A DNA stretch of 64,000 bases from Micrasema longulum (lineage: Eukaryota > Arthropoda > Insecta > Trichoptera > Brachycentridae), in contig JAGVSM010002711.1 in the NCBI GenBank assembly GCA_022494885.1, forward strand, positions 184,242 to 248,241. The letters run 5' to 3'. Below, in pieces: positions 10,916 through 21,025 of the stretch. Numbering within the stretch: the stretch's first letter is position 1; every line of letters starts with the position of its first letter. Both the position numbers and the translations under genes were made by a program. A model generated the notes under the pieces. It was not told the origin of the DNA. It was given only the letters and a program-made list of their open reading frames with translations, and made no database searches.

Positions 10916-11454
10916 ATGTGTAACATACGGTTTCTTGCAATTTTCAACCTGACTTCCTACGGCCCGTCGTGTTGCTGCATACTGTAGCTAACTTCGTGGT
11001 TGATAATCATAGAATTGTAGAAGCTCTAGGGCTTCGCCCCCTGCTATTTCGTGCCCCGCATCCGCATAGAAATTCGTTTTTACAATAAACAAGTTAAAAA
11101 TATTTATTTACATAAAAAACTATTTTTAAGCAGAAAATTCAATAATTATTTGTAATGTTTCCTTCCTATCACTAACACTTATCTAAGATTGTTTATACGA
11201 GCTCACTAAATCAAATTTAGACACCTTGCCACATTAAAAACCTTCCAGATGTATGAAAATGCATCTGAAAGAAAAAGTTACAAATGGAATTTATAAAAAA
11301 GTCATAAAGGAAATGTATTATCTACATAAAACTTTCCAAACACGAACATCTGATTTTTCCTAGTTTTCCAAACTTTCGAATTGCGATTTCTCAAAATGGC
11401 GTTTTTTGGGTTAGCGACTTTTGCCTGAACGACGACGATAAATAAAACAATAAT
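10916..11454. other. Unassigned DNA
   Basis: No gene. 11018-11040 has GGGCTTCGCCCCCTG, a hairpin-like GC-rich patch that is common in insect repeats but not assignable here. Confidence 0.4.
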
Positions 11455-11640
11455 TGGAACTATTGCTCTTCTATATTGTATTTGGCAAACATGAGAGACT
11501 AAGTTAAAAATACTCCAGAATAGAGCAATGAGAGTTATCCTGAAAAGGCTAATATAAAAAATTTCATGTAATGAGAAAATATTTGAACTGGGTATATATA
11601 AAAATCAGACTATAAAACCGCTATTAAGATATATATATAA
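11455..11640 (+). mobile_element. LINE RT fragment, heavily decayed
   Basis: With a frame change it reads SILYLAN, then VKILQNRAMRVILKRLI and NEKIFELGIYKNQTIKPLLR. The L-Q-N-R-A-M-R block is the usual marker of the region after the RT thumb in jockey/CR1-like elements. Too short for clade assignment. Confidence 0.55.
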
Positions 11641-12099
11641 TGGAGGTGGGATGCGCGCGGATTGATGAGTGAATCAGACCAAATAGGTAAAAATACGTTT
11701 TTATTTTTAGTGTTTTTGTTTGTGAGTTTTATGTGATGTTATTATGTTTTATATGTATTTGAGATTATGATTCAATTGTTTTTTATAAGGCACGTTTCAA
11801 AATGATATAAAATGTCTCCCTCCGCACTGGACTCCCCAATGAGCGAACATACTCGTATCTTTAATGTAAAAAAGTCGCAAATTGTAAAATAACAAATGAA
11901 TAAATAATGTATTTGTATTTATATCTCATGCCAATTTTTTTTAAAAGTAAAATTATATTAAACATAAACGTATCATTATAATATGATCAATTTTCCTATT
12001 TTTAAGAGCATACGCGTATACCACTTATTCCGTAGTACCTTAGCTTTGTATTGGGAATTAACAGTAAGTAACATAAGATATTAAAACATAGACAAAATA
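11641..12099. other. Unassigned AT-rich DNA
   Basis: No gene or known repeat recognised. Confidence 0.4.
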
Positions 12100-12812
12100 G
12101 TGTTTGTAAAGTGGCCACTTAAACCATCCAACGACAGGTCATAAGCCCTGTAAATACCTAGACTTCAATATTCCCTTTCTTCATCTCTGCTGTAATATTA
12201 ACAAATTACAACAGGGATGGAGAATCCCTTAAATAAGGGAATATGGAAGTTTAGGCATTTACAAGGCTTATGACCTGTCATTGGCTAATTTAAGTGGCCA
12301 CTTTTACACACTGTGTAACATTCATTATTTTGCCTATGTTTGAACATCCATATTTCTTCAATTCTTCCATTTGTTGATTTTAGTGAAGTTAAAGAGCTGA
12401 AACCTTTATTGTTGTAAAGAGATTCATCTGACTGAATTATTTCACATACTAGGCAACGCCTAAAAACAATTTTTCAATTTTTGGACCAGTTAATGAAATC
12501 TGCTGTAATATATTAATATTGATGACTCCCACGTGGGTTGAATCCAGTTCATGTCTACAAAAATTTCGACAAACTCGAAATATTGTTGATAAATCCACCT
12601 GGTCAAAGAAGAAGTATAAAAATTGATTTTTTTTAAGGCGTTGCCTAGTAAGTAGGTTAAATATTTAAATCAGATGAATTTTACCAGCATAATTACAGGT
12701 TTCAGCTCTTTAAATTCACAAACATCAACAGATGAGAGAATTGAAGAAACATTGATGTTCAGATATGGGCAGAATGGTGAATGTTCACAGTGTGTAAAGT
12801 GGTCACTTGAAT
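12100..12812. repeat. FB1 composite: units in alternating orientation
   Basis: Three FB1 pieces lie head-on: 12100-12203 (+), 12204-12490 (-) and 12490-12812 (+). The first two contain ACAGGTCATAAGCCCTGTAA and its near reverse complement. The second and third contain AAAGAGCTGAAACC and its complement, and a shared GTGTGTAAAGTGGCCACTT-type end. The whole tract can fold on itself. FB1 is also present at 2311, 13961, 29088, 30033 and 35278. No ORF was found, and no autonomous partner is in this window. Confidence 0.85.
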
Positions 12813-12821
12813 GAATGAATG

Positions 12822-13003
12822 AATCAGGTTGTGGTCCCGTGGCTAATGTCTCGGACTAACGGCTCAAAGGTCCGTGGTTTGAATCCCACTCTACCCCAAC
12901 TTGATTCCCATTTTCTAATAGTGAGTTATTTACAACTCGTTAAAAATGGCCCTCAAAATAAAATATTTGGGTTAATCATAAGAACGCAAATATTTATTTT
13001 TCC
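12822..13003 (+). mobile_element. SINE-3 copy, best preserved
   Basis: tRNA-like head with GGTTTGAATCC at 12876-12886, then body TTGATTCCCATTTTCTAATA and AAAATGGCCCTCAAAATAAA. It sits immediately after an ATGAATGAATGAATC run that borders FB1. Confidence 0.8.
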
Positions 13004-13960
13004 CGTTTCAAATTTCAAATATTTCAATATGTAAAAAAGCAGTTTGTAAATTCTCAACTAATTGTTATGGAAATAAAAAAATAAAAAAATGTTAAAGAAA
13101 ACACAAAAAAGAACTACAAAAAGCGTCACGTCCATAAAAAAACCGAATTGAAAATGACACCAATGTGAGTACAAGTAAAAAATAATACCATCTCTCTTTA
13201 TACTCGTTTGACTTATTTATCGGCCGTTAATATAAAACTTTTGGGAGATTCGCAACTTTCGCATGAACCGTAATATACAATTTTTACTCCTAGCTTTATT
13301 AATGAATTAACTAGGTAATAATTATGTACCAACATAAATAAAGCAGGTAGTTTATTGATTTTAAAGTAACTTTACATTATGTAATGTTTAACACACGTGT
13401 ACAATATCGCATGAGCTCAATTTATTGCGTGTTGAGTAGGCTTTAATCTAAAACGCCATTATTCAACATGTAACATTTACAAATAATAAAAGCTAAATTT
13501 ATACTTGATTTTCTATTTATATTTCAGCGGCTGTTCGTTCAGCCCACTACCTTTAAGTTTTTGTCCACTGATAACAGATGGAATGTTGTGGATTATATAG
13601 AAAATGTACTCAATTTTAAATTGTTCCGTTTATCAGTTCTGCCGATCGGTCCGTTGACGATTAATAAATCGGAAATCTTCCCCAACTCTCGTATCGTTGA
13701 TGGATTTATAAAAACTAGTGACGTCGTTTAAATTAGTTCGTTTTTATTAAAATTTATAAATATATTTTTTTTAAACTGTGCTGGATAATTTAATAAGAAA
13801 TCATTATTTGTATTTAATTTTCCGTAGGGCTAAAGTTCCTCATTCCACAGTTGCCGGTATTATGTAGACTTGGATAAAATGTATGTTTAAGACAGTTTAT
13901 GGAACACTTTACTTCAGTTTATGATAAAGACCTATCAAAGTAACATTTAACACATTTAAC
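13004..13960. other. Unassigned DNA
   Basis: No gene recognised. 13500-13700 is less AT-rich than its surroundings but shows no long frame or splice-bounded exon. Confidence 0.45.
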
Positions 13961-14190
13961 TTACAATATTTGAGTTTGTCTAAATGTTCGTAGACAAAAG
14001 ACTGGATTTCACCTCCTTGGGAGTCATTAAGATAAACAAATTACAACAGGGATGGAGAATACCTTAACTAAGGGAATATGGAAGTCTAGGCATTTACAGG
14101 GCTTATGACCTGTCATTGCCTGGTTTAAGTGGCTTCTTTACACACTATGCAACATTCACCATTTTGCCCATGTTTGAACATCCACATTGT
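13961..14190 (-). repeat. FB1 repeat copy
   Basis: Minus-orientation FB1: AATATTTGAGTTTGTCTAAA, GGGAATATGGAAGTCTAGGC, GGGCTTATGACCTGTCATTG and TTTACACACTATGCAACATT. It carries the same AACAGGGATGGAGAATACC variant seen in the middle of the 12.1-kb composite. Confidence 0.8.
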
Positions 14191-14654
14191 AACTTGTTCA
14201 CATTGAGTTATAATGTATAGAGATAACACTCCATACAAATCCGAGTTAAAAAGTCGTCGCCAAAGGACAGGGATTGACCAGCGGAGATAGTCAATATTGT
14301 TTACATCGACTGTTACAAGCAAAACAAGTAGTACAGTAAAAAGCACGGGCTGTTTACATCGGTTTACTGAAAGTTCTATTCAGTATGTCACTCCCTTCCG
14401 CATACGCGTCACCTTTATTTGTCGTTTTGCTTTACGCCCGACTAACTGAGCAGGACGGAGACAGGAGATAATTCGCGAATCGTAACATATCAATCAAACA
14501 TTACTTGCCGGTGAAAGATTATACCATCGCTTTTCCAGATCGATGTGTGCAGCATCTTAGCGTACATATAGGTATTTTAGTAATTTTGAGGGGAAAAGTA
14601 GCTGGCAAACGCTTGCAACAGACTAAAGCCTACAAATTTTCATGCCTATGATTT
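14191..14654. other. Unassigned, moderate GC
   Basis: Less AT-rich than the window average. It may contain more of the R1-like element that follows, but no motif was recognised. Confidence 0.35.
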
Positions 14655-15060
14655 CAGGAGAATGCAGAAAGCTGGCTACGAGCTCACCCAGATTCTCACG
14701 GGTCATGGTGGATTCATGAGCTACCTGCATCGCTTCAAGCTCTCCGAGATCGACAGCTGTCCATGCGACGATGAAACTCCTCAAGATTTCCCTCACCTGT
14801 TGATGCATTGCCCCTTTTTTAGCTTCCAAAGACAACAGCTGGAGGCGCGATGCAGAAGCCTGGGTGAAGATCTTTGTAACATCCCATCGGTGATAGGTAA
14901 TAAAGAACTCATACGTAAGGTAGTATCATTCATGATTAATATATTGCAGGCAATTGGTAAAATAAACCAAAGTAGGGAACAAAATGCCGAACACTCTTCT
15001 AGTGGAACGGAAGGCCGGTTGACAACTGTCAATGGGCCGGCTTCTCCTGAAGAGTTTTAA
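14655..15060 (+). mobile_element. R1-like retrotransposon C-terminal fragment
   Basis: A plus frame (14662-15060, 132 codons) reads YELTQILTGHGGFMSYLHRF, KLSEIDSCPCDDETPQDFPH, LLMHCPFF. The T-G-H-G-x-F-x-x-Y-L motif followed by C-x-C...H-x4-C is the C-terminal zinc-knuckle region of R1/TRAS-type ORF2 proteins. About 80 further residues without recognised motif follow to the stop. The RT is absent. Composition is clearly more GC-rich than the flanks, consistent with an imported element. Confidence 0.75.
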
Positions 15061-16122
15061 ATGGTTTCCTCTCCACATGAGCAAATGCTGAGAAGTTCCT
15101 GATTAGCGCACATTAGTATATCCCTCCTGATCCCAACAGTTCAGATAAATTTAAAGAAATTTAATTGCAGAAAAATCCACTTTTGAAATATAAACCTTGT
15201 ATATTATAAGCAAGATAAAAACTAATGCAACTGTCATATAAAAAATATAAAAAACAGACTAAAGCCCGTTCTATCAAACATAGTCGAATTGGCCGCAGGT
15301 TGAGGGAGCATATTTTAAACGCTCATGTTTACTATAGTTATATACCTCAAAGCTTGTTCACAGGACGGTAGGTCAACGATAATTTTAATTAGAAAGGATG
15401 TAAATAGGATCGGATTATTTATAGTCCTATATGAGTTGCAAGGGTAAAAAATGTAAATGCGTGTGACATTATTTGTGCCTGATTTATTTGAAATTCAGTG
15501 AAACATTTTTTAAATTAAAATAAAGAGAAACATCACTATGAATTATTTTTAATTCGAGAACAACAACGCCTACACCAAAGAACTATGTATGTTCGAGTAT
15601 GTCACAGCCAAATATTATGGTATAGTTAAATCAGCCAATCAACAGAGCGGCTAGGCTGTTCTTTAAATACCAGCATTTAACTGAATGACTACGCCGTTCG
15701 TTGAATCAATTAGGATAAATCAACGTTTGACGTGTTGGCTGATTGTAAGCTAGCCATTTGGAAACAGCCAAACTAAAAGCCGCCGGGTTGGGTAAGGATA
15801 GGTTGGGTTGAGCTTTATACGAAAAAAAACAGCATTATTATATAACTCATTAAGTTATGTCAGGGATATATTATAAAGTCGAATTAAGGATTAAGTCAAG
15901 TAAATAAAGCGTTTCATTTTTATTATTAAACTTATCCTAACCTAACCTAACTTCAAATAACAAAATAAATAAACAATTATTACTGTTGTATTCAAACTAA
16001 TTCCATTCCATTGACGGGATTCAAACCGTTGCGTCAGTGGGGCGCAGTGAGTCACATCTTGCTGAAGGGTGTGATTCTATTAAATGCTGCGAACGCCCAG
16101 TTGCATTCCACCAGCAACACTA
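15061..16122. other. Unassigned; TTAGG-like inverted pair
   Basis: 15784-15812 has GGTAAGGATAGGTTGGGTTG. 15936-15951 has three CCTAA units (CCTAACCTAACCTAAC), roughly its complement. These may be the arms of a small foldback element. An AATCAGCCAA/TTGGCTGATT pair lies at about 15632 and 15740. No gene. Confidence 0.4.
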
Positions 16123-16262
16123 CTGATTAGTCCAACACGTTGGCGTCCACGTCGCGAATCCCGGGCAATGAGATCACACTCATAACGGTGTGAACACAGC
16201 AGATAACGAGAGGATGAAAGTCGAGTTTCTTGCGCCTCCAAACAAGAACCAAACAACTAAGG
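16123..16262. repeat. Dispersed repeat R138, copy 2
   Basis: Near-copy of 4363-4496, with GCGTCCACGTCGCGAATCCC and CAGCAGATAACGAGAGGATG. As at the first copy, a LINE RT fragment lies within about 30 bases. Confidence 0.8.
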
Positions 16263-16289
16263 GATATGTATATATGTATTTTACACGTA

Positions 16290-16420
16290 TTCAAAGCAGT
16301 AAAAAATATCATTTATGTGAATATTAAAAAAAAGAGGACCTAGAATCGATCCCTGGGGAACTCCTGGGGAGGCACATGCGTATTTATTTATGTATTTACA
16401 TATTTGAACATTAAGTAAAT
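16290..16420 (-). mobile_element. Reverse transcriptase palm fragment
   Basis: The minus strand reads ASPGVPQGSILGPLFFNIHI followed by NDIFYCFEYV. G-x-P-Q-G-S-x-L-G-P-x-[LF]-F is the RT motif preceding the FADD catalytic box. The frame continues upstream to 16508 without clear homology, and the FADD motif is missing. It is one of only three places in the window where the RT core itself survives. Confidence 0.8.
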
Positions 16421-17456
16421 GAATTTGATATCTTGTATTGAAGGAGATATGATCAACTTTGAATATATCCGGATTACGTAGTCGCCTACTAAAAGATACT
16501 ATAAGCAATCAAATACGCGTTTGTGCAAGAGCTTACCGTTATTTCATTTATGAAAGGACGTGATCAAAACAAATAATGGACTGTTATCTACGGAAAATTT
16601 ATTACTTAATCCTGATATTCATTTCCCAGTCGCGAAGCAATAAATAATCATGAAATGGAGTTACGTAGAGTACACTTAAAAATGTTATAGTTCTTTTAAA
16701 ACTCTTCGAAAGAGTTCAAATAAAGAAGTTCTTCTCGCAAAGCTTATAAAGAAAGGGAGGTAGGGGGTGGAACATAGCGCTTCACTCTCGTAAATCCACC
16801 ATAATACGTCATCGTTTATTTTGATTATTTTATTTATCGATCACCGAGCGCCATCGATCAACCTATGTAGGCGTCTTCAATTTTTTTTTAAATACTAATT
16901 TTGTACGTACATAATTGATTGTTTCTAACTGTTTAATGAAACGAAAAGAATGAAAAGGCGGAATTTTATTTTTCAAGCTTGATTTTTTATAGTTAAGTAA
17001 AATAAAAACAAAAAAACAAACCGACACGAGCATTTACTTAGAGATTAAACACGCGTTGACTTATGACTTCGATAACTTAAGAATGTTCACCATTGTTCAT
17101 TGCGATCGCTCAAATGCTTTTCATGTTTTGAAGCACGTCGATAGTTATTTATGATTGAGCTACTGGAACTCAATTATAAACGTAATCTTCATCGGAACAT
17201 ATCGAGACGGTATAAAGTAAAATCGATATTTATGTTTGAAAATGTGTATATTTGGATAAAAATTTAAAATATCTTTGTCGGTAACTTGTAATTGAACATG
17301 TTTAGAAAATAAAAATGCTAATATATTATATTTTTCATAAGGGAAAATTCATTTTACTTTGTAAATAAGACATGAGATAAATTTAAACTTGCCTATGGAA
17401 TAGGGGCCCTGGTCACTGGTTTTAAATCTACTTTTTTCAATGAAAAAATGTCTCAC
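16421..17456. other. Unassigned, likely intronic
   Basis: Lies directly downstream (on the minus strand) of the exon at 17457-17649 and would be intron of that gene. It holds a dispersed repeat at 17010-17085 but no further exon was recognised. Confidence 0.4.
17010..17085. repeat. Dispersed repeat shared with 61945-62010
   Basis: AACCGACACGAGCATTTACT, TAGAGATTAAACACGCGTTG and ACTTATGACTTCGATAACTT recur with few changes at 61945-62010. Only two copies are seen here. Class unknown. Confidence 0.65.
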
Positions 17457-17649
17457 CATCGTGCATGGGGTCGATGGTGTGTATCATCAGCTGCAGGAGG
17501 CCGTGGCGAAACTTGGCGCTGCCGTGGTGGTGCGAGGAGGGGGGCACGGGGGCGGCGACGGGGGGCACCCCCGGGACGCGCCCCGCGGGGGCCCCACCAC
17601 CCGTGTTGGTGCCCACTGACGTCTCGCTGGAAGTGGCAGCATTACCCTG
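17457..17649 (-). CDS. Internal coding exon of an unidentified host gene
   Basis: On the minus strand, a TTTTCCAG|CAG acceptor opens a 193-base exon that ends GATG|GTGAGA. Only one frame is open from end to end. It encodes GNAATSSETSVGTNTGGGAP, then a Pro/Gly/Ala stretch, then SSHHHGSAKFRHGLLQLMIH and TIDPMHDG. The N-terminal half is low-complexity. The last 20 residues look like the start of a folded, conserved segment. The exon is about 70% GC in a window that is about 70% AT, which argues for purifying selection. Entry is phase 0 and exit leaves one base. A second acceptor three bases inside (CAGCAG) would drop one Gln. The gene was not recognised. Neighbouring exons must lie beyond long introns and none was found in the window. 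Confidence 0.7.
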
Positions 17650-17844
17650 CTGGAAAATTCATTAAAAAGTCAGTAAGAAATATTATTCTTATCAATAAAC
17701 TGTAAATACTCAAGTCAGCAAAAAGCTTATCCTACCAGTCAATTAAGTCAGTAAAAAGTCAAGCTTTAATTATTTATTTTTATTTTTTAAAAAGTGTTTA
17801 TTCAATAAGATACACATGTTATGTATTTCAATATTAATAAATTA

Positions 17845-18095
17845 TAAAAACCCTATGCCTAGAATTCTTTGGTCTGCCAACAAACATACCAGTCTTGATT
17901 TCTTTGATAACAAGTTGTCTTCTTTTAAACGATCACTGAATCAAATTAAATTATGAACACCTCTCTCCGGCTTCCACTCCCACAAAGTCTACTATATACC
18001 ATTGAGTCTTTCTATTTTTTTATAATAATTTTCTATGTATAAATATGTCCTTAAAAAGGCCCGTTGGGCATTTATATAAATAAAAAAAACATAAA
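17845..18095 (+). mobile_element. LINE 3' end with C-terminal residues
   Basis: A short frame (FDNKLSSFKRSLNQIKL, stop near 17955) precedes a 3' UTR ending TGTCCTTAAAAAGGCCCGTT, GGGCATTTATATAAATAAAA. The same 3' end recurs at 27270-27350. L-x-x-F-K-x-x-L followed closely by a stop is the usual end of jockey/CR1-type ORF2. Confidence 0.7.
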
Positions 18096-18329
18096 GTATT
18101 AGAACATATTTGTCGCGATAAACTATAGTAATTTGTCATCGGGTTCTTAAATATTAGTTTTAATTAAGATTCAAACAAAAGAGTACATGCTTAATATCGT
18201 ACACATATAAAGTATATTTATTTTATTTTTGATGCTTTGAAAAAATAAAAAATAGTATCAAGAAAGCAAGGAAAAAAAATCAAAAAAATAAATAAAATGA
18301 CTTAAACATTTTCTAAGTCATTTTATGTC

Positions 18330-19800
18330 TGCCATGATAGTAAATTACTTTTCGACGCCCGTGTTGACAGCATCATAAAAAAATCATCGCGTGAGCTTGG
18401 CTTTGTTATGCGTAGCTCTCGTAGTTCACCATAGCAAAGACACTCAAAACCCTTTACTGTACATAGGCATCGGTGCGAAGCGATTTGGAATATGCATCAC
18501 AAATATGGAATCCTATGAACAATGTGCACATATCGCGCATTAAAAATATTCTAAAGAAATTCGGCAAGTACATGTGTTACCAGTTGAAACTTGAGTTTAA
18601 ATCCGATCAATATATTTAAATATGTAAAAAAAAAACATCACCCCTGCAAAAACGTCGTGAAATAACTGAAATAATTTATCTATTAAAAATTGCCTCTGGT
18701 TCAATTATTGACTATCCTAAACTACTATGCAAACTCTCTATTAATGTTCCTTCCAAAGTTCTAATCAATAACCTTATTTTTTATATTCCTCTTGTTTCAT
18801 CTAATAATAGGCAAAATTCATATTTATGGCAAACTTTAAATAATTTTAATATAATTACAAAATCATTAAACATAGATTTATTGCGAATAATGATAGTGAA
18901 GTGTGGCGTTTGCTTTCGAAATAATTCGTAGAGTTTTTTTCTTTTCTTTTGGATTAACATTAAATTACAGTTCATTTGATGTTCGGGAATCTTTTTTAAC
19001 TTGCTGTGATGCTTCTTGCAAAAACCTGTAATTGGCTTATTTGTAATTTTTTTATTTCTATATATCGTGGGCATACAAGAAAAATTGACCAAGTGACAAA
19101 ATCAATAGTGTTCAGGGGAGCCATTTTAGTGTTTTTCTAGAGTTCAATTGCTTCTCAAAGATCAGATTTTTCAAGTAGGTGGTTAGTAATTTTACATTAT
19201 ATGTACGATACTTTTAACTTTAATGTAAAGTATAAACGTATTTTAAAAACATTATTAATTTTATGTAAAAAAATAATTGTAAAACTTAGTCAATTTTACC
19301 TGTAAAATTTGACATGAAATTTTGCAGATAATCATTTTTGTTTTGTTCATTGAGGGAGGTAGTATTTTATTTCAAACCTATAAATTATGTTTTTAGGATA
19401 TCTGTCAAATACAAAACGTATACTAACTTACTAACTACTAACTACTGACTCTAACTAACTCTTCACTGGTGACATCACCTACAAGCAAAATTGCCTACCT
19501 GTTACTTGGTCAATTCTCTGGATCTTAAATTTACTAATAAAAGTGACTATGTGTGTTAGTCAGTTTTACTTGTCGAAAATCTGTGAGCTTCTATCAAATG
19601 GTCACATATTTTACAAATTAATTTTTTTTTGGAGTGTCGGATCGACTTGGCATTTTTACCAGTCAAGCATTATGCTAATACGATGTCAAAAAGTCAATAA
19701 TCTCAATTTCGTCTTTTTCGCAAATGGTCACTTTTACGTGTATTACCACGATATAGGATAAATAAAGCAGTTGGTTATCCAAATAAATATATTATTTATT
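18330..19800 (+). mobile_element. LINE-B copy, interrupted
   Basis: Plus-strand relative of the LINE at 26515-27290. Decayed frames give FDARVDSIIK, SRELGFVMRSS, LYCT, RSDLEYASQIWNPMNNVHIS, RIKNILKKFGKYMCYQLKLE and LLCKLSINVPSKVLINN, with several frameshifts and stops. Homology to the minus copy runs to about 19071, stops, and resumes with the last 35 bases (TTGGTTATCCAAATAAATA) at about 19765-19800. So about 690 bases have been inserted in its 3' UTR. Confidence 0.75.
19072..19764. mobile_element. Insertion inside LINE-B 3' UTR
   Basis: Interrupts LINE-B relative to the 26.5-kb copy. Its left part begins AAAATTGACCAAGTGAC (19082) and the complement GTTACTTGGTCAATTCTC appears at 19500-19517, a possible pair of inverted ends about 430 bases apart. 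An ACTAACTACTAACTACT minisatellite lies at 19420-19445. No transposase. Element class unknown. Confidence 0.45.
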
Positions 19801-19802
19801 TT

Positions 19803-20000
19803 TTTACATGACCAAATCCATCAGATAGTTGCAGATGGACATGTCAAAAGTCGGAATAATCGGCGCACGTGCATGAGAAGATGTATGAATATAGAGGAAG
19901 CGAGATCTGTATGCAAAGATAGAGTGATGTGGCGTTCTATCCGCTTTGCCTACCCTTACGGGAAAACGGTGAGATGGTTTGTTGTTGTTGTGGTTATAGT
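19803..20000 (+). mobile_element. RTE-like 3' fragment
   Basis: Reads HDQIHQIVADGHVKSRNNRR, TCMRRCMNIEEARSVCKDRV, MWRSIRFAYPYGKTVR and ends in GGTTTGTTGTTGTTGTGG. This is the last 60 residues of the family described at 30425-31291, with a (GTT)n tail. Confidence 0.8.
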
Positions 20001-20004
20001 TCTT

Positions 20005-20075
20005 AAATCCATGTAACTTGTTTTTTGCCGATGTTATCATTTTTTGGTAGAAGGCCGTAATAAATGAAAAAAAAA
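20005..20075 (+). mobile_element. LINE-F 3' tail
   Basis: CATGTAACTTGTTTTTTGCC, GATGTTATCATTTTTTGGTA and GAAGGCCGTAATAAA match the complement of 33681-33750. It is the 3' end of a LINE ending in an A-run. Confidence 0.65.
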
Positions 20076-20156
20076 TTATGCGTTAGTTTGGTTAACTTTT
20101 CGTTTTGGCTTTGTAGTAGGATTTTGGATTTGTGAACAAAATGCTACGTTGCAATA

Positions 20157-20769
20157 GACTAACGCTGTGGTCGGCAAACTCATTAGTCAAGATCAGCAGT
20201 TAAACAATTAAGATTTCCTTTAAGGGCCAAATTCCTGTTTTCAACTGTTTCTTCTGTAATGCCAACGTACTTTTATGATAAAGTTCGTGCATAAGCATCA
20301 GGAAATATGCGTATTCGCTCTCCATGTTAACTTAAAAAACCTTTAAATTGGCGATGATAAAAAGCTTTAGCTAAAATTGTGATGACAACATTGATCATTA
20401 AAACATTTATTCTGAAAATGTATGCGCACAAAGCGGTTCTTGATGAATGATGCAACGGTAAAGAAGTGTTTCATGATTATTTTTTGACTTCGAAATCTTA
20501 AAAAAAAAAGCATTTTGCCCCATCTACATCGTTGAAAATTTTTTATCGAGTTTAATATGATGTTTTTCCATGCATTTAATGACAGCATTTGCAATATTCT
20601 CGCCTCGTGTTGGAACTTTTAGTGGCAATAATCGTGAAAGTTTTTCTGTGGAACCAGTAGACGAAATCAATCGAATAAAAGAGAAACTTGCGCTGTGTGA
20701 GCCGCGGTCAAGTGGCTAAAGAGCCGCATGTGGCTCGCGAGCCGCAGTTTGCCGACCTCTGGACCGACG
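20157..20769. mobile_element. Non-autonomous hAT element, 597 bp
   Basis: The element spans 20165-20761. Its left end is CTGTGGTCGGCAAACT. The right end reads, in complement, CAGAGGTCGGCAAACT: 14 of 16 bases are shared and the form CAGNGGTCGGCAAAC is typical of hAT ends. Near the right end is TGTGGCTCGCGAGCCGCAG, a common hAT subterminal motif. Flanking octamers GACTAACG (20157-20164) and GACCGACG (20762-20769) match at 6 of 8, as expected of an aged hAT 8-bp target duplication. The interior holds no intact transposase. A 75-codon minus frame at 20367-20594 may be a remnant. Confidence 0.75.
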
Positions 20770-21025
20770 AATCGTCATATTTTTTTCATGGCGATAGTTA
20801 GAAGACCGGCAATCGAAATAAGCTACTTTATATCTCGAAAAAAGATATTATTCCACCCGGAAAATTCTTATTGATAAACGAAAAACCTAATTAATTACCT
20901 GACTTATTTCTCCCTAATACCATGCCAGCGAAACCGCGGGTCAAAGCTAGTGGAAAATAATTTTGTATAAGGAAAAATGTCCTGACACAAAAAACATTAT
21001 TTTTGTACTATTTTTTAAAAATTCA

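Noticed and set aside
14793..15032. Minus-strand frame across the R1-like piece
   Set aside because: It is the shadow of the plus-strand frame, which carries the recognised C-x-C...H...C motif.
15936..15951. Telomeric TTAGG array
   Set aside because: Only three CCTAA units, with an imperfect inverted partner 130 bases away; too short to be a telomere or an interstitial telomeric block.
17448..17705. Plus-strand frames over the GC-rich block at 17.5 kb
   Set aside because: The plus frames run through the splice signals of the minus-strand exon and have low-complexity Arg/Gly content typical of an antisense shadow of Pro/Gly codons.
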